Position numbers and translations under genes: made by a program. A DNA stretch of 64,000 nucleotides from Neisseria elongata subsp. elongata (GTDB lineage: Bacteria > Pseudomonadota > Gammaproteobacteria > Burkholderiales > Neisseriaceae), in NCBI RefSeq assembly GCF_900113545.1, contig NZ_FOPS01000010.1:23807-87806 (forward strand), written 5' to 3'. The first letter of the stretch is position 1, and each line of letters begins with the position of its first letter. Positions 38,265-47,766 of the stretch are shown piece after piece. The notes under the pieces were generated by a model. It was given only the letters and a program-made list of their open reading frames with translations, made no database searches and was not told the origin of the DNA.

Positions 38265-38281
38265 ACCGCCGCACACCCTAA

Positions 38282-38333
38282 AGGCCGTCTGAAAAGGCCG
38301 TCTGAAAACTGCAAACAACCTTTCAGACGGCCT
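38282..38333 (+). repeat. Tandem direct DUS followed by an inverted copy
   Basis: Two DUS copies in direct tandem (AGGCCGTCTGAA, AA, GGCCGTCTGAA sharing an A) are followed by one inverted copy about 10 bases later. Either direct copy can pair with the inverted one, giving alternative terminator stems after ubiA. Confidence 0.7.
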
Positions 38334-38464
38334 ATCGATGCCGCACCCCTCAGGCAAAAATTAAGTTAATTTATTACCCCGTTCAGTAAAAAATAAAACC
38401 GGCCCTGCCCTGCTGCTACAATGCAGGCCGTCTGAAAACGGCGCGACCGCCGAAACGCACCACC

Positions 38465-39538
38465 ATGAAGCACAAGAAAAAACTCGCCACCCTCACCGCC
38501 GCCTGCGCCTTATCGGCCTATGGCCTGTATCCCGACCGCCATCCCGTTTACCCTGCAAGCGACCACTACGACCCGGAAACGCAAACCTTCTTCAATCCCG
38601 AACCGCAACAAAAGCCGTCCGGCCTGGCTGGCGCGTTTTGGAAAATCCTGACCGACCCGCAGGCAACCCGCCCGCCCAAGCCTCTACCCACAGTCAAACC
38701 CAACTGGCCGGCCTTCCTCGCCGCCCCCGAAGGCAAAAGCCGCTTTATCTGGTTCGGCCATTCCACCCTGCTGATGCGCATCGGCGGGCAAACCGTCATC
38801 ACCGATCCCGTATTCGGCGATTCCGTTTCCCCCGTCCCCGTCATGATGAAACGCTTTCAGCCCGCCCCTGCCGAAATCGGCGAACTGCCGCCCGTCGATG
38901 TCGTCCTGATTTCCCACAGCCACTACGACCACCTCGAAAAAGACAGCGTGCAGGCACTCAATTCAAAGGGCAGCCACTTCGTCGTCTCGCTCGGCATGGG
39001 CGTACTGCTGGAAAAATGGGGCGTGCCGCGCGAACGCATCACCGAACTCGACTGGTGGCAGCATACCGAACGCAACGGCATCCGCTTCACCGCGCTGCCC
39101 TCACGCCACGACTCCTCCCGAACCCTGACCGACCGCAACCAAGCCCTGTGGTCGAGCTTCGCCATCGAACACGGCAACGAAAAATTCTATTTCCACGGCG
39201 ACTCCGCCCACGGCAGCCATTTCGATAAAATTGCCGGAAAATTCAACGGCTTCGACATCGCCTTTATCGAAAACGGCCAATACAGCGAACACTGGCCCAA
39301 CAACCACCTCTTCCCCGAACAAACCGCCCGCTATGCGGCACAACTCTCGCCCAAACGTTTCATGCCCATCCACTGGGGCGCGTATTCGATGGCCTTGCAC
39401 GCTTGGAACGAACCCCTATTGCAAAGCCTCCCGCTGGCGCGCAGCCTGGGCGTGAACCCGCTGACCCCGCTGATGGGGCAGGTATTCGATGCCGACACCA
39501 CCACACAAGATTGGTTTGCCGAACCTGACCACGAATAA
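38465..39538 (+). CDS. Metallo-beta-lactamase-fold hydrolase (NAPE-PLD / UlaG-like)
   Basis: A 357-residue protein with a signal or anchor-like N-terminus and the zinc-binding motif SHSHYDHL, the later His in PSRHDSSRT, Asp in HGDSAHG, and His in PIHWGAYSMALH. The architecture matches the L-ascorbate lactonase / N-acyl-phosphatidylethanolamine phospholipase-like group. Substrate unknown. It is the last gene before the pigment locus. Confidence 0.88.
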   Translation: MKHKKKLATLTAACALSAYGLYPDRHPVYPASDHYDPETQTFFNPEPQQKPSGLAGAFWKILTDPQATRPPKPLPTVKPNWPAFLAAPEGKSRFIWFGHSTLLMRIGGQTVITDPVFGDSVSPVPVMMKRFQPAPAEIGELPPVDVVLISHSHYDHLEKDSVQALNSKGSHFVVSLGMGVLLEKWGVPRERITELDWWQHTERNGIRFTALPSRHDSSRTLTDRNQALWSSFAIEHGNEKFYFHGDSAHGSHFDKIAGKFNGFDIAFIENGQYSEHWPNNHLFPEQTARYAAQLSPKRFMPIHWGAYSMALHAWNEPLLQSLPLARSLGVNPLTPLMGQVFDADTTTQDWFAEPDHE

Positions 39539-39881
39539 AGCCAATCCCACTAGGCCGTCTGAAAACCATCCCTGTTTTCCAGACGGCCTTTCCGATAGTT
39601 CCCCGTCTGCAGCCCTTCCGTATCAAAGCGTCGTGCCCGACAAATAGCCGATAATGGAGGGGCGCAGGAAACGGCAGACTTCCGCCGCTTCAATCAGATG
39701 CCGGAATCCCAAGATGCTGCCGGTATGGATACCCGCATCCTTCAAACCCGTTGTACAATCCGCCGTCAAAACTTTCAGACGGCATCACGGATACGCGCGT
39801 CAGTCGGCAATACATTTTTTAACCGCTGATGAAACGCCCCAAACCGCCCGTCCCATCCAACTGCAACCCTAACCCGAAACC
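39539..39881. other. Junction between core region and pigment locus
   Basis: 343 bases hold a DUS pair whose second copy has one mismatch, one further DUS-like core, and a minus-strand open segment of about 50 codons ending near 39628. That segment has protein-like composition but no start, so it could be a gene remnant. No integrase, tRNA or direct repeat marks the boundary. Confidence 0.5.
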
Positions 39882-41537
39882 ATGCCCATACTCCCGCTTT
39901 TAAACCGTTCCCCCGATTCCCTGCTGGCCGAAGGCTGGACAGCCGCGCAGTTTTCCGCCGCCACGCTGGCTTTGGCCGCACGTTTGTGTGCGTACAAGGT
40001 GCAGGCCGCCGCGCTGTGGTTCGACGATGCGGCGCGCTTTACTTCCGCGCTGCTGGCCGCGTGGCTGGCGGGGGCGGAGGTGTACCTGCCGCCGAATCTG
40101 GCGGAGGAAAACCGCCGTTGGGCGGAAGCGGGTGGGGCGGTGTGGTTGAGCGACGTGCCGGAAGTTTCAGACGGCCTCTGGCTGTACGACGGGGCGGCTG
40201 AGCAGGCGGCCGCGACGGCGGAAGCGTTGGAATGGCCGTCTGAAAACGTGCTGTATCTGAAAACTTCCGGCTCTTCGGGCGAGGCGAAAGTGGAGGCCAA
40301 AACGCGCGCGCAGATGCAGGCCGAAGCGGCGGCGCTGGCCGAAAGGCTACCTGAAAGCTGGCACGGCCTGGCCGCCGTGGGCAGCGTAAGCCCGCAGCAT
40401 TTATACGGGCTGACCTTCCGCGTGTTCGTGTCGCTGGCGGCGGGCTGTGAAATCGGGCGGCGGCAGTGCGTGTATCCCGAATTGCTGCTGGCCGATTCGC
40501 GCCGCGAGTGCGTGTGGATTGCCAGCCCCGCGCTGTTGAACCGCTTAGGCGAGGGGCGTGATTGGGCGCGGCTGCGGCAGAATGTGCGCGGCATCATCAG
40601 CGCGGGCGGAATGCTGCCGGAGGCCACCGCCGCGCTGCTGCAAGAGAAGCTGGGCTTTGCGCCGCACGATGTGTACGGCAGCACGGAAACCGGCGTCATC
40701 GCGCTGCGGCAGGGCGGTGCGTGGGAACTGTTGCCCGAAGTGGAGGCTTCGGTAAACGCAGAAAACATTTTTCAGGTAGCCTCGCCGTGGAGCGGCGGGG
40801 TGCGGCAAACCGCCGATGCGGTGCGGCTGGATGGCCGCCGGCTGGAGCTGCTCGGCCGCCAAGACCGCATCATCAAGCTGGAAGACAAACGCGTGTCGCT
40901 CTCGCAGCTGGAGCACGATTTGCTGGCCCACGCCTGGGTGACCGACGCGCATTGCGCCCGCCATCCGCAGCACGGCCGGATTGCCGCCTGGGCGGCACTT
41001 TCCGCCGAGGGCATTGCCGCACTGCGCGAGCAGGGGCGCGCCACCGTGGTGCAAACCCTGAAACAGCATTTGGCCAAAACGCAAGACACCGCCGCCCTGC
41101 CGCGCTATTGGCGTTTCGCCGCCGCCCTGCCGCGCAATCCGCAGGCGAAAATCCGCGAACAGGATTTTCAGACGGCCTTTACCCAGCCGCAAACCGCGCC
41201 GCAGTGGGCTGTGCTGCACGCAAACGCAGAAACGCGCGAATATGCGTTTGAAGGCACGGTGCCGCTGGATTTGACGTATTTCGGCGGCCATTTCGCCGAT
41301 TTCCCGCTGGTGCCCGGCGTGATTGAAGTGCAGTGGGCGATGGATTTGGCGGCGTGCTTCGACTGGGGCAGAAAAACGGTGCAACACATCGAAAACCTGA
41401 AATACCAGCACTTTGTGCGCCCGCACGACACCGTGCAGCTCACGCTGCGGCACGACGCGGCGAAAAACAAAATCCATTTCACCATCAGGCAGGGCGACAC
41501 GCATTGCGCTTCGGGCAGGGTGGCGCTGCATGACTAG
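39882..41537 (+). CDS. Acyl-activating ligase fused to hotdog dehydratase (APE locus, ApeH-ApeI type)
   Basis: Residues 1 to about 440 form an AMP-forming acyl ligase with P-loop LKTSGSSGEAK, YGSTETG, the LLGRQDRIIKLEDKRVSL hinge and a C-terminal Lys in NPQAKIREQ. Residues from about 450 to 551 form a FabA/FabZ-like hotdog dehydratase (YFGGHFADFPLVPGVIEVQWAMDLA). In the E. coli aryl polyene cluster these are two proteins: one loads the 4-hydroxybenzoate-type starter, the other dehydrates. Two Eikenella-type DUS (RLPE, FQVA) and three AG-DUS lie in frame. The stop overlaps the exporter gene by 8 bases. Confidence 0.9.
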   Translation: MPILPLLNRSPDSLLAEGWTAAQFSAATLALAARLCAYKVQAAALWFDDAARFTSALLAAWLAGAEVYLPPNLAEENRRWAEAGGAVWLSDVPEVSDGLWLYDGAAEQAAATAEALEWPSENVLYLKTSGSSGEAKVEAKTRAQMQAEAAALAERLPESWHGLAAVGSVSPQHLYGLTFRVFVSLAAGCEIGRRQCVYPELLLADSRRECVWIASPALLNRLGEGRDWARLRQNVRGIISAGGMLPEATAALLQEKLGFAPHDVYGSTETGVIALRQGGAWELLPEVEASVNAENIFQVASPWSGGVRQTADAVRLDGRRLELLGRQDRIIKLEDKRVSLSQLEHDLLAHAWVTDAHCARHPQHGRIAAWAALSAEGIAALREQGRATVVQTLKQHLAKTQDTAALPRYWRFAAALPRNPQAKIREQDFQTAFTQPQTAPQWAVLHANAETREYAFEGTVPLDLTYFGGHFADFPLVPGVIEVQWAMDLAACFDWGRKTVQHIENLKYQHFVRPHDTVQLTLRHDAAKNKIHFTIRQGDTHCASGRVALHD

Positions 41538-43842
41538 GCTCGCGTGGCTGTATGCCCTGCTGCTGGCCTTCGCCGCCGCATGGCTGGGCTGGGGGATAGC
41601 GCAGGGAGGCCGTCTGCAAACCGACCTCACCGCGCTGTTGCCCGCCGACGCGCAGGTGGACGCGGTGTGGCGCGCGGCAGACGAAGCGGGCGAAAAACAG
41701 CTCAACGGCCAAATCCTGCTCTTGGTGGGCAGCGAAGATGCCGACCGCGCCTTCGCCGCCGCCGAACAAGTGGCCGACCGCTGGCAGAACAGCGGCCTGT
41801 TCGCCGCGGTGGACAGCCGCCTAAACCCCGATTTGGCGCAACTGCGGCAGGAAATCCGCAGCCTCGGCGTGAACGCCCTGCCGCGCGAACAGCAACAGCT
41901 GCTCTTGCACGACCCCGCCGCCTATTTCCAACAGCGCGCCGAAGACGCGGCCAACCCGTTTGCCGCGCAAATCGTGCCGCTGGAAGACGATTGGCTCGGC
42001 TTCGCCCGCTTCGTGCAGCAAAAACAGCCCTCCAGCCGCCTGCAATGGCACAGCGGCAACGGCATGATGTATAGCGAACAAGACGGCATCACTTGGGTAT
42101 GGCTGCGCGCCAGGCTACCTGAAAAAGCCGCCGCCGATCAGGCCGAACGCCTGCTGCCGCTTCTGGCCGATTCCCGTGCCCAAGCCGAGCGCGGCGGCTA
42201 CCGCCTCTTGGCTGCCGGCGGCGCATTGTTTGCCGCCGAAGCCAAAACCCAATCCGAACGCGAAAGCGGCCTGATGTCCGCCATCGGCCTGTCGCTCACC
42301 TTCGCCCTGCTGTTGGCCGTGTTCCGCAGCCCGCGCGTGTTTGCGCTGGTGTTGCCGCTGGGCGCGGGCATGCTGCTCGGCGCGGCGGCCGTGGTGGGCG
42401 TGTTCGGGCAAATTCACATCCTCACCGTCGTGATCGGCACCAGCCTGGTGGGGATGCTGGTGGACTTCCCGCTGCACTGGCTCACGCCCTCGGTGTTTTC
42501 TCCCGACTGGGCGGCCAAAGAAGCCATGCGCCGCGTCCAGCCCGCCTTCCTCGCCGGGCTGGGCATCACCGCCACTGGCTATCTGCTGCTCGCCTTCACC
42601 CCGCTGCCCGTGCTGCGCCAAACCGCCGTATTTTCCGTGGCCGCGCTCGGCGGCGCGTTTGCCGCCACCGTGCTCCTGCTGCCGCCGCTATTTCGCGGAT
42701 ACCGCCCCCGCGCCGCCCGGTTTGCCGCCGCCATGCACAAACTCGCCGCCGCCCGCCTGCACTGGCTGCTCCTGCCCGTCCTGCCGCTGGCCGCCGCAGG
42801 CTACCTGAAAACCGACTGGCGCGACGACATCCGCGACTGGGCTGCCTTATCGCCCCAACTCATCGCTGAAATGCGCCAAGTGGCCGACATCAGCGGCAAC
42901 GACACCGGCGGCCGCAGCATCCTCGTGCAGGCCGACAATGCAGACGAACTCTTGCGCCGCAGCGCGCAAGTGGAAGCTGCCCTGCAACCCTTGGTCGGCA
43001 AAGGCGAACTCGGCGGCGTGCAGTCGCTCAACCAATGGCTGCTGCCCGCCGAAGAACAGCAAGCCTTGCTCGCCCAACTGCACCGCCTGGCCGAACAGCC
43101 CGCCCCGTCGACCAACCCCATGCTGCAACTCGGCCTGAAGCCCGACACCATCCAAACCGCCCTGCAACAGGCTGCCGTCCAGCCCGTCGTCCCGCTTGAT
43201 CAAGCCTTAAGCGGGCAAACCGCCGAAGCCTGGCGCACCCTCTATCTGGGCAATATCCAAGGCCAAGAAGCCGCCCTCGTGCGCGTGCAAGGCCTGAACG
43301 ATGCCGCCGCCGTGCAAACCGCACTCTCCGCGCTGCCCTGCAACCAAGGCGGCACCTGCGCCCGGCTGGTGGACAAACGCGCCCGGCTGAACGAACTCTT
43401 CCGCCACACCCGCAACCACGCCGCCTGGCTCAAACTCGCCTCCTTCGCCCTGGCCTGGCTCGTGCTGTGGCGCATCTTCGGCGCACGGCGCGGCAGCCTC
43501 ATCCTCGCCGTGCCGCTGATTTCCGCCGCCGCCACCGTCGGCCTGCTCGGCTGGCTCGGCCTGCCCGTCAGCCTGTTCGCCATGTTCGGCCTGCTCTTGG
43601 TGGCCGCCGTGGGCGCGGACTACGCCGTCTACGCCCTCACCGCCCGCGAAACCCCCGCCGCCAAACTCGGCGGCATCCTCCTCGCCGCCCTCACCACCGC
43701 CATCTCCTTCCTGCTGCTCGCCATCAGCACCACCCCCGCCGTCGCCGCCTTCGGCATCACCGTATCGCTCGGCGTGGGGCTGAACGTACTGCTCTCGGCC
43801 TGGCTGCTGAAGAAGGAAGGCGCGGGGCGGGAGGCCGTCTGA
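41530..43842 (+). CDS. MMPL/RND-type exporter of the APE locus
   Basis: A 770-residue membrane protein of the MMPL superfamily (predicted exporter group). It has two similar halves, each with a leading helix, a periplasmic domain and a five-helix bundle (VFRSPRVFALVLPLGAGMLLG and the matching second-half segment). Such exporters are a constant part of aryl polyene clusters and are thought to move the lipid-linked pigment or its precursor. The start overlaps the ligase-dehydratase stop. Two Eikenella-type DUS lie in frame (ARLPEK, GYLK). The stop codon is provided by an AG-DUS that is followed at once by an Eikenella-type DUS. Confidence 0.9.
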   Translation: MTRLAWLYALLLAFAAAWLGWGIAQGGRLQTDLTALLPADAQVDAVWRAADEAGEKQLNGQILLLVGSEDADRAFAAAEQVADRWQNSGLFAAVDSRLNPDLAQLRQEIRSLGVNALPREQQQLLLHDPAAYFQQRAEDAANPFAAQIVPLEDDWLGFARFVQQKQPSSRLQWHSGNGMMYSEQDGITWVWLRARLPEKAAADQAERLLPLLADSRAQAERGGYRLLAAGGALFAAEAKTQSERESGLMSAIGLSLTFALLLAVFRSPRVFALVLPLGAGMLLGAAAVVGVFGQIHILTVVIGTSLVGMLVDFPLHWLTPSVFSPDWAAKEAMRRVQPAFLAGLGITATGYLLLAFTPLPVLRQTAVFSVAALGGAFAATVLLLPPLFRGYRPRAARFAAAMHKLAAARLHWLLLPVLPLAAAGYLKTDWRDDIRDWAALSPQLIAEMRQVADISGNDTGGRSILVQADNADELLRRSAQVEAALQPLVGKGELGGVQSLNQWLLPAEEQQALLAQLHRLAEQPAPSTNPMLQLGLKPDTIQTALQQAAVQPVVPLDQALSGQTAEAWRTLYLGNIQGQEAALVRVQGLNDAAAVQTALSALPCNQGGTCARLVDKRARLNELFRHTRNHAAWLKLASFALAWLVLWRIFGARRGSLILAVPLISAAATVGLLGWLGLPVSLFAMFGLLLVAAVGADYAVYALTARETPAAKLGGILLAALTTAISFLLLAISTTPAVAAFGITVSLGVGLNVLLSAWLLKKEGAGREAV

Positions 43843-44015
43843 AAAAGGCTACCTGAAAACGTGAGCTTCAACTAATGAATCGACATCTTGGCAAAGCTAA
43901 GGTTGGACTTCTGCAAAACTAAAATATAGCTTCTTAATAAAAAGTGTGCCGCCTATCCTTGATCACAATTGTGAGGTGGCATTCAAAACAATCGTTAAAA
44001 TTTGAGGATAAGAAA

Positions 44016-45434
44016 ATGCAAGAACAGGAAAATAGTAAAAATCAGGAAGTACAAGACAATCACACAATGACCAAACTGCAAGATGTATTCAACCTTGCAC
44101 ATGACCAAGCTCATCCTGACAAAATCGATGCCGCCATCCGTGCCAATACGCGGGTATCTGGAACTAACATGTGGGTATTGATGTTTGCCATTGCCGTGGC
44201 GAGTATCGGTTTGAATGTAAACAGCACGGCGGTAGTGATTGGGGCGATGTTGATTTCTCCGTTGATGGGGCCGATCGTCGGTGTGGGTTACGGTGCCGCG
44301 GTAGGCGATACTGCACTGATCCGCCAAGCAGCACGCAATATTATTGTGTTCATCGCCATCAGTTTGGTTACCGCTACACTGTATTTCCTGCTAACCCCGC
44401 TGAAAGAGGCACAAAGCGAGCTTTTGGCACGTACCCAGCCAACCCTATGGGACGTGTTAATTGCCTTCTTCGGCGGTAGTGCAGGCATTGTGGCATTAAC
44501 GCGCAAAGAAGGAGGCAATGCCATCCCGGGTGTGGCAATTGCCACTGCACTGATGCCGCCCCTGTGCACGGCGGGCTATGGACTAGCACACGGTAACTGG
44601 CACTATTTTTTCGGTGCTTTTTATCTGTTTGCCATCAACTGCGTGTTCATCGCTTTTTCCACCCTACTGTTTTCCAAACTACTTAAGCTGCCGCGCAGGG
44701 GGCTGGTAAGTGAGACCAAACGCAGACTGCACCGTATTATTATCACAGCCGTAGTGTTGGCAGTGATGATTCCGAGCGGATATATGGCATCGGGACTAGT
44801 GCGTCAGGAGCTGTTTAATACCAAAGCCAACAATGCCATCGCCGCTGCACAACAGCAGGAAGGTTTTTTCGTGCTGCGTAAAATGGTGAACTACAAAGAA
44901 CGTGCAGTCGGGCTGATTGTCAACGGAACAGGGAATGCCGAGAAAATTACCACTCTGCTGGTCACAAATCTGAAAGCGGCAGGTATAAAAGAACCGCAAG
45001 TGAAAGTAGTCTATGCGGGGGGCAGTGACACCAAAATTGAAGAACTGCTGGCAAGCCATAACAACTCGGTGCAGTTACAGAACAAGCTGGAAGAGCAGCA
45101 GGCCTACATCGATACCGTGCTGGCGGGCAAAACCACCAGTCCCGAAGACGTAGCAGTACTGAGGGAAATCAAAGCCCAATATCCGGAAGCCGAAAAAATC
45201 GTTGTTGGGCGCGGTTTGGTTTGGGAAAAAGCACAAACTGCACCCGCTACGCAGGAGCAGCCTGAGAGAGTTCAAAGCGAAGAAGCGGACGCAAGTAACA
45301 ATATTGTTGTCTCCCTCGAATTCGACCAACCTCTGCCCGCCAAAGACCGCGAACGGTTACAGGCATGGTTGAACCAGCGTTATGAAGGTACAACGGTGCG
45401 TTTGTTGATCAATACCAAAATGTTAGACCAATAG
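44016..45434 (+). CDS. DUF389 family membrane protein, likely interloper in the APE locus
   Basis: A 472-residue protein with about six membrane helices and the DUF389 signature (NSTAVVIGAMLISPLMGPIVGVGYGAAVGD; VAIATALMPPLCTAGYGL). The C-terminal third is a soluble, coiled-coil-prone domain. Function in bacteria is unknown. GAGGAT precedes the ATG. It contains no DUS of either dialect, has lower GC than its neighbours, and splits the exporter from the flavoprotein gene, so it was probably inserted. Confidence 0.87.
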   Translation: MQEQENSKNQEVQDNHTMTKLQDVFNLAHDQAHPDKIDAAIRANTRVSGTNMWVLMFAIAVASIGLNVNSTAVVIGAMLISPLMGPIVGVGYGAAVGDTALIRQAARNIIVFIAISLVTATLYFLLTPLKEAQSELLARTQPTLWDVLIAFFGGSAGIVALTRKEGGNAIPGVAIATALMPPLCTAGYGLAHGNWHYFFGAFYLFAINCVFIAFSTLLFSKLLKLPRRGLVSETKRRLHRIIITAVVLAVMIPSGYMASGLVRQELFNTKANNAIAAAQQQEGFFVLRKMVNYKERAVGLIVNGTGNAEKITTLLVTNLKAAGIKEPQVKVVYAGGSDTKIEELLASHNNSVQLQNKLEEQQAYIDTVLAGKTTSPEDVAVLREIKAQYPEAEKIVVGRGLVWEKAQTAPATQEQPERVQSEEADASNNIVVSLEFDQPLPAKDRERLQAWLNQRYEGTTVRLLINTKMLDQ

Positions 45435-45483
45435 GTCATTCCACAAAATATTTCGCCTGAACCCCGGAGGCTAGCTAGAACTT

Positions 45484-45647
45484 TTCAGGTAGCCTCCCCT
45501 AATGTGAATTATGAATGACGAAACCCGCCCGCTACTACAAAAAGGCCGTCTGAAACTTAAACCCAACGGTTTTATATATTGATGCCGCGCAAACCTTATC
45601 CCTCCATTTTCAGGTAGCCTTCCAAGCCGTCTGAAAGGCTACCTGAA
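45484..45647. repeat. Composite DUS array between DUF389 and flavoprotein genes
   Basis: Within 164 bases lie an inverted Eikenella-type DUS (45484-45495), an AG-DUS near 45543, another inverted Eikenella-type copy (45609-45620), an AG-DUS variant with one mismatch, and a forward Eikenella-type copy (45636-45647) that directly abuts it. The facing Eikenella copies can form a stem. Confidence 0.8.
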
Positions 45648-45684
45648 GCCTACCCCGCACCCCCATCTTTTAAGGAGACCAAAC

Positions 45685-46929
45685 ATGACCCAATCCTGCG
45701 ATATCGCCATCATCGGCGCCGGCCCCTCCGGCGCAGTCGCCGCAGCTCTGCTGCTCAAACACGGCTTTTCCGTGTGCGTGCTCGAAAAACAGCATTTCCC
45801 CCGCTTCGTGATCGGCGAAAGCCTGTTGCCGCACTGCATGGAATTCATCGAAGAAGCCGGCTTCCTGCCCGCCGTCGAAGCCGAAAAGCGCTTCCAGTTT
45901 AAAAACGGCGCCGCCTTCACCTGGGGCAGCCGCTACACCTATTTCGACTTCACCGACAAATTCAGCCCCGGCCCCGGCACCACCTACCAAGTGCGCCGCG
46001 AAATCTTCGATAAAATCCTGATCGACGAAGCCGCCAAACAAGGCGCGGACGTACGCTTCGGCCACGCCGTTACCGCCTTCGACAACAGCGGCGACACCGC
46101 CCGCCTCAGCGTGGAAACCGACAACGGCGAAACCTACGAACTCACCGCCCGCTTCGTGCTCGATGCCAGCGGCTACGGCCGCGTGCTGCCGCGCCTGTTG
46201 GACTTGGACACCCCGTCCCATCTGCCCGTGCGCGAAGCCCATTTCACCCATATCGACGACAACATCAGCGACCCAGAGTTCGACCGCAACAAAATCCTGA
46301 TTTCCACCCACCCCGAACACCGCGACGTGTGGCTGTGGCTGATTCCCTTCGGCGACAACCGCTGCTCCATCGGCGTGGTCGGCCTGCCCGAGCGCTTTGC
46401 CGGGCTGGGCGATTCCGAAGCCATCCTGCGCCGCTACGCTGCCGAAATCCCCATGCTCGCGCGCGTGTTGGGCAACGCCCAATGGGAAAACGACTTCCCC
46501 TTCCGCCACATCAAAGGCTATTCCGCCAACGTCAAAACCCTGCACGGCCGCCACTTCGCCCTCTTGGGCAACGCCGCCGAATTCCTCGACCCCGTTTTCT
46601 CCTCCGGCGTCACCATCGCCATGCACTCGGCCAAACTCGCCGCCGACCTGCTCGCCCGCCAGCTCAAAGGCCAAGAAGCCAATTGGCAGCGCGAATTCGC
46701 CGAACCCCTGATGACGGGCGTCAACGCCTTCCGCACCTATGTGAACGGCTGGTATGACGGCAGCTTCCAAGACGCCATCTACGCCCCCAACCGCAACCCC
46801 GAAATCAGCCGCATGATCAGCTCCATCCTCGCCGGCTACGCCTGGGACAGCAACAACCCCTATGTGGAAAAATCTGAACGCCGCCTCAAAGCCCTGGCCG
46901 AAACCGTGGGCGTGCAGCAGTATCAATAA
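45685..46929 (+). CDS. FAD-dependent oxidoreductase, halogenase-like (APE locus)
   Basis: A 414-residue flavoprotein with FAD motif IIGAGPSGA (about residues 9-17), the IGESLLPHCMEF segment of flavin-dependent halogenases, a Lys at 73 in QFKNGAAFTWG, the WxWxIP motif (WLWLIP, 216-221) and a C-terminal FAD-binding DPVFSSGVTIAMHS. Genes of this type occur in aryl polyene and flexirubin clusters and in the brominated xanthomonadin locus. Relatives also include simple reductases, so halogenation is a hypothesis. An AAGGAG site precedes the ATG. Confidence 0.88.
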   Translation: MTQSCDIAIIGAGPSGAVAAALLLKHGFSVCVLEKQHFPRFVIGESLLPHCMEFIEEAGFLPAVEAEKRFQFKNGAAFTWGSRYTYFDFTDKFSPGPGTTYQVRREIFDKILIDEAAKQGADVRFGHAVTAFDNSGDTARLSVETDNGETYELTARFVLDASGYGRVLPRLLDLDTPSHLPVREAHFTHIDDNISDPEFDRNKILISTHPEHRDVWLWLIPFGDNRCSIGVVGLPERFAGLGDSEAILRRYAAEIPMLARVLGNAQWENDFPFRHIKGYSANVKTLHGRHFALLGNAAEFLDPVFSSGVTIAMHSAKLAADLLARQLKGQEANWQREFAEPLMTGVNAFRTYVNGWYDGSFQDAIYAPNRNPEISRMISSILAGYAWDSNNPYVEKSERRLKALAETVGVQQYQ

Positions 46930-47060
46930 AAACCTTATTCTGGCAGGCATCAGGCGGCACTGCCGCACGGCCCGATGGCCCGCATTTTGTTTCAAACCCG
47001 TTCGGGTAGTCTTTCAGGCGGCCTCAGAGGCCGTCTGAAAACCCCAGAAAGGCAACAACC

Positions 47061-47639
47061 ATGAAACCCAAATCCCTCTACCGCGCCGCCCTGCTCGAAT
47101 ACCTCTATTGCGCCTCCTTTGCCGCCGACCCGGCCGAAGCCAGCGCCGCTTACCGCAGCTACCGCCAACTCGCCAGAAAAGGCTGTCCCGACGGCTGGTT
47201 CGGCCTCGGCCGAGCCCGCCAATACGGCTACGGCGTCAAGCCGAACCCCGAAAAAGCCGAAAAATATTACCGCCATGCCGCCAAACTCGGCCACGCCGAA
47301 GCACAGGAAGCCCTAGGCTGCCTATACGAATTTGCCGAAAAGCCCGACTACCGCCGCGCCCGCAAATGGTACGCCCGCGCCGCCCTGCAGGCAGATGCCA
47401 CCGCCTGCAACAACATGGGCTTCCTCTACTACAACGGCAAAGGCGTGCGCCGCAGCAAAAGCCTAGCGAAAAAATGGTACAAACTCGCCGCCCGCGCGGG
47501 CAGCATCCGTGCATTATCCAACCTCGGCGATCTCTATGAAGACGCAGGCCGTCTGAAAAAAGCCGTCCGGTACTACTGCCGTGCCGCCGAGGCAGGCAAC
47601 AAATATGCCGCCAAGCAATTGAAGCGGCTGGACAAGTAA
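47061..47639 (+). CDS. Sel1-like repeat protein (192 aa)
   Basis: About four Sel1-type tetratricopeptide-like repeats (for example ADATACNNMGFLYYNGKGV and the repeated KWYxxAA). No signal peptide is seen. Sel1 proteins scaffold protein contacts; the partner is unknown. It is not a usual aryl polyene gene and interrupts the locus between the flavoprotein and lipoprotein genes. An AG-DUS lies in frame (GRLKK). Confidence 0.85.
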   Translation: MKPKSLYRAALLEYLYCASFAADPAEASAAYRSYRQLARKGCPDGWFGLGRARQYGYGVKPNPEKAEKYYRHAAKLGHAEAQEALGCLYEFAEKPDYRRARKWYARAALQADATACNNMGFLYYNGKGVRRSKSLAKKWYKLAARAGSIRALSNLGDLYEDAGRLKKAVRYYCRAAEAGNKYAAKQLKRLDK

Positions 47640-47766
47640 TCATCGGCCGTTTTCAGACGGCCTTCTACAAAAAGGCCATCTGAAAGCCCACCATCAAGAC
47701 GCTCATCCCCGACAATCCACTCCCGCTGCGCTTCGTCTATAATCCCACCCCATCCCCATTCCGCAA

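Noticed and set aside
45670..46995. A 441-codon minus-strand frame opposite the flavoprotein gene
   Set aside because: Antisense shadow with Gly/Val/Ala/His-biased composition; the plus strand encodes clear FAD motifs.
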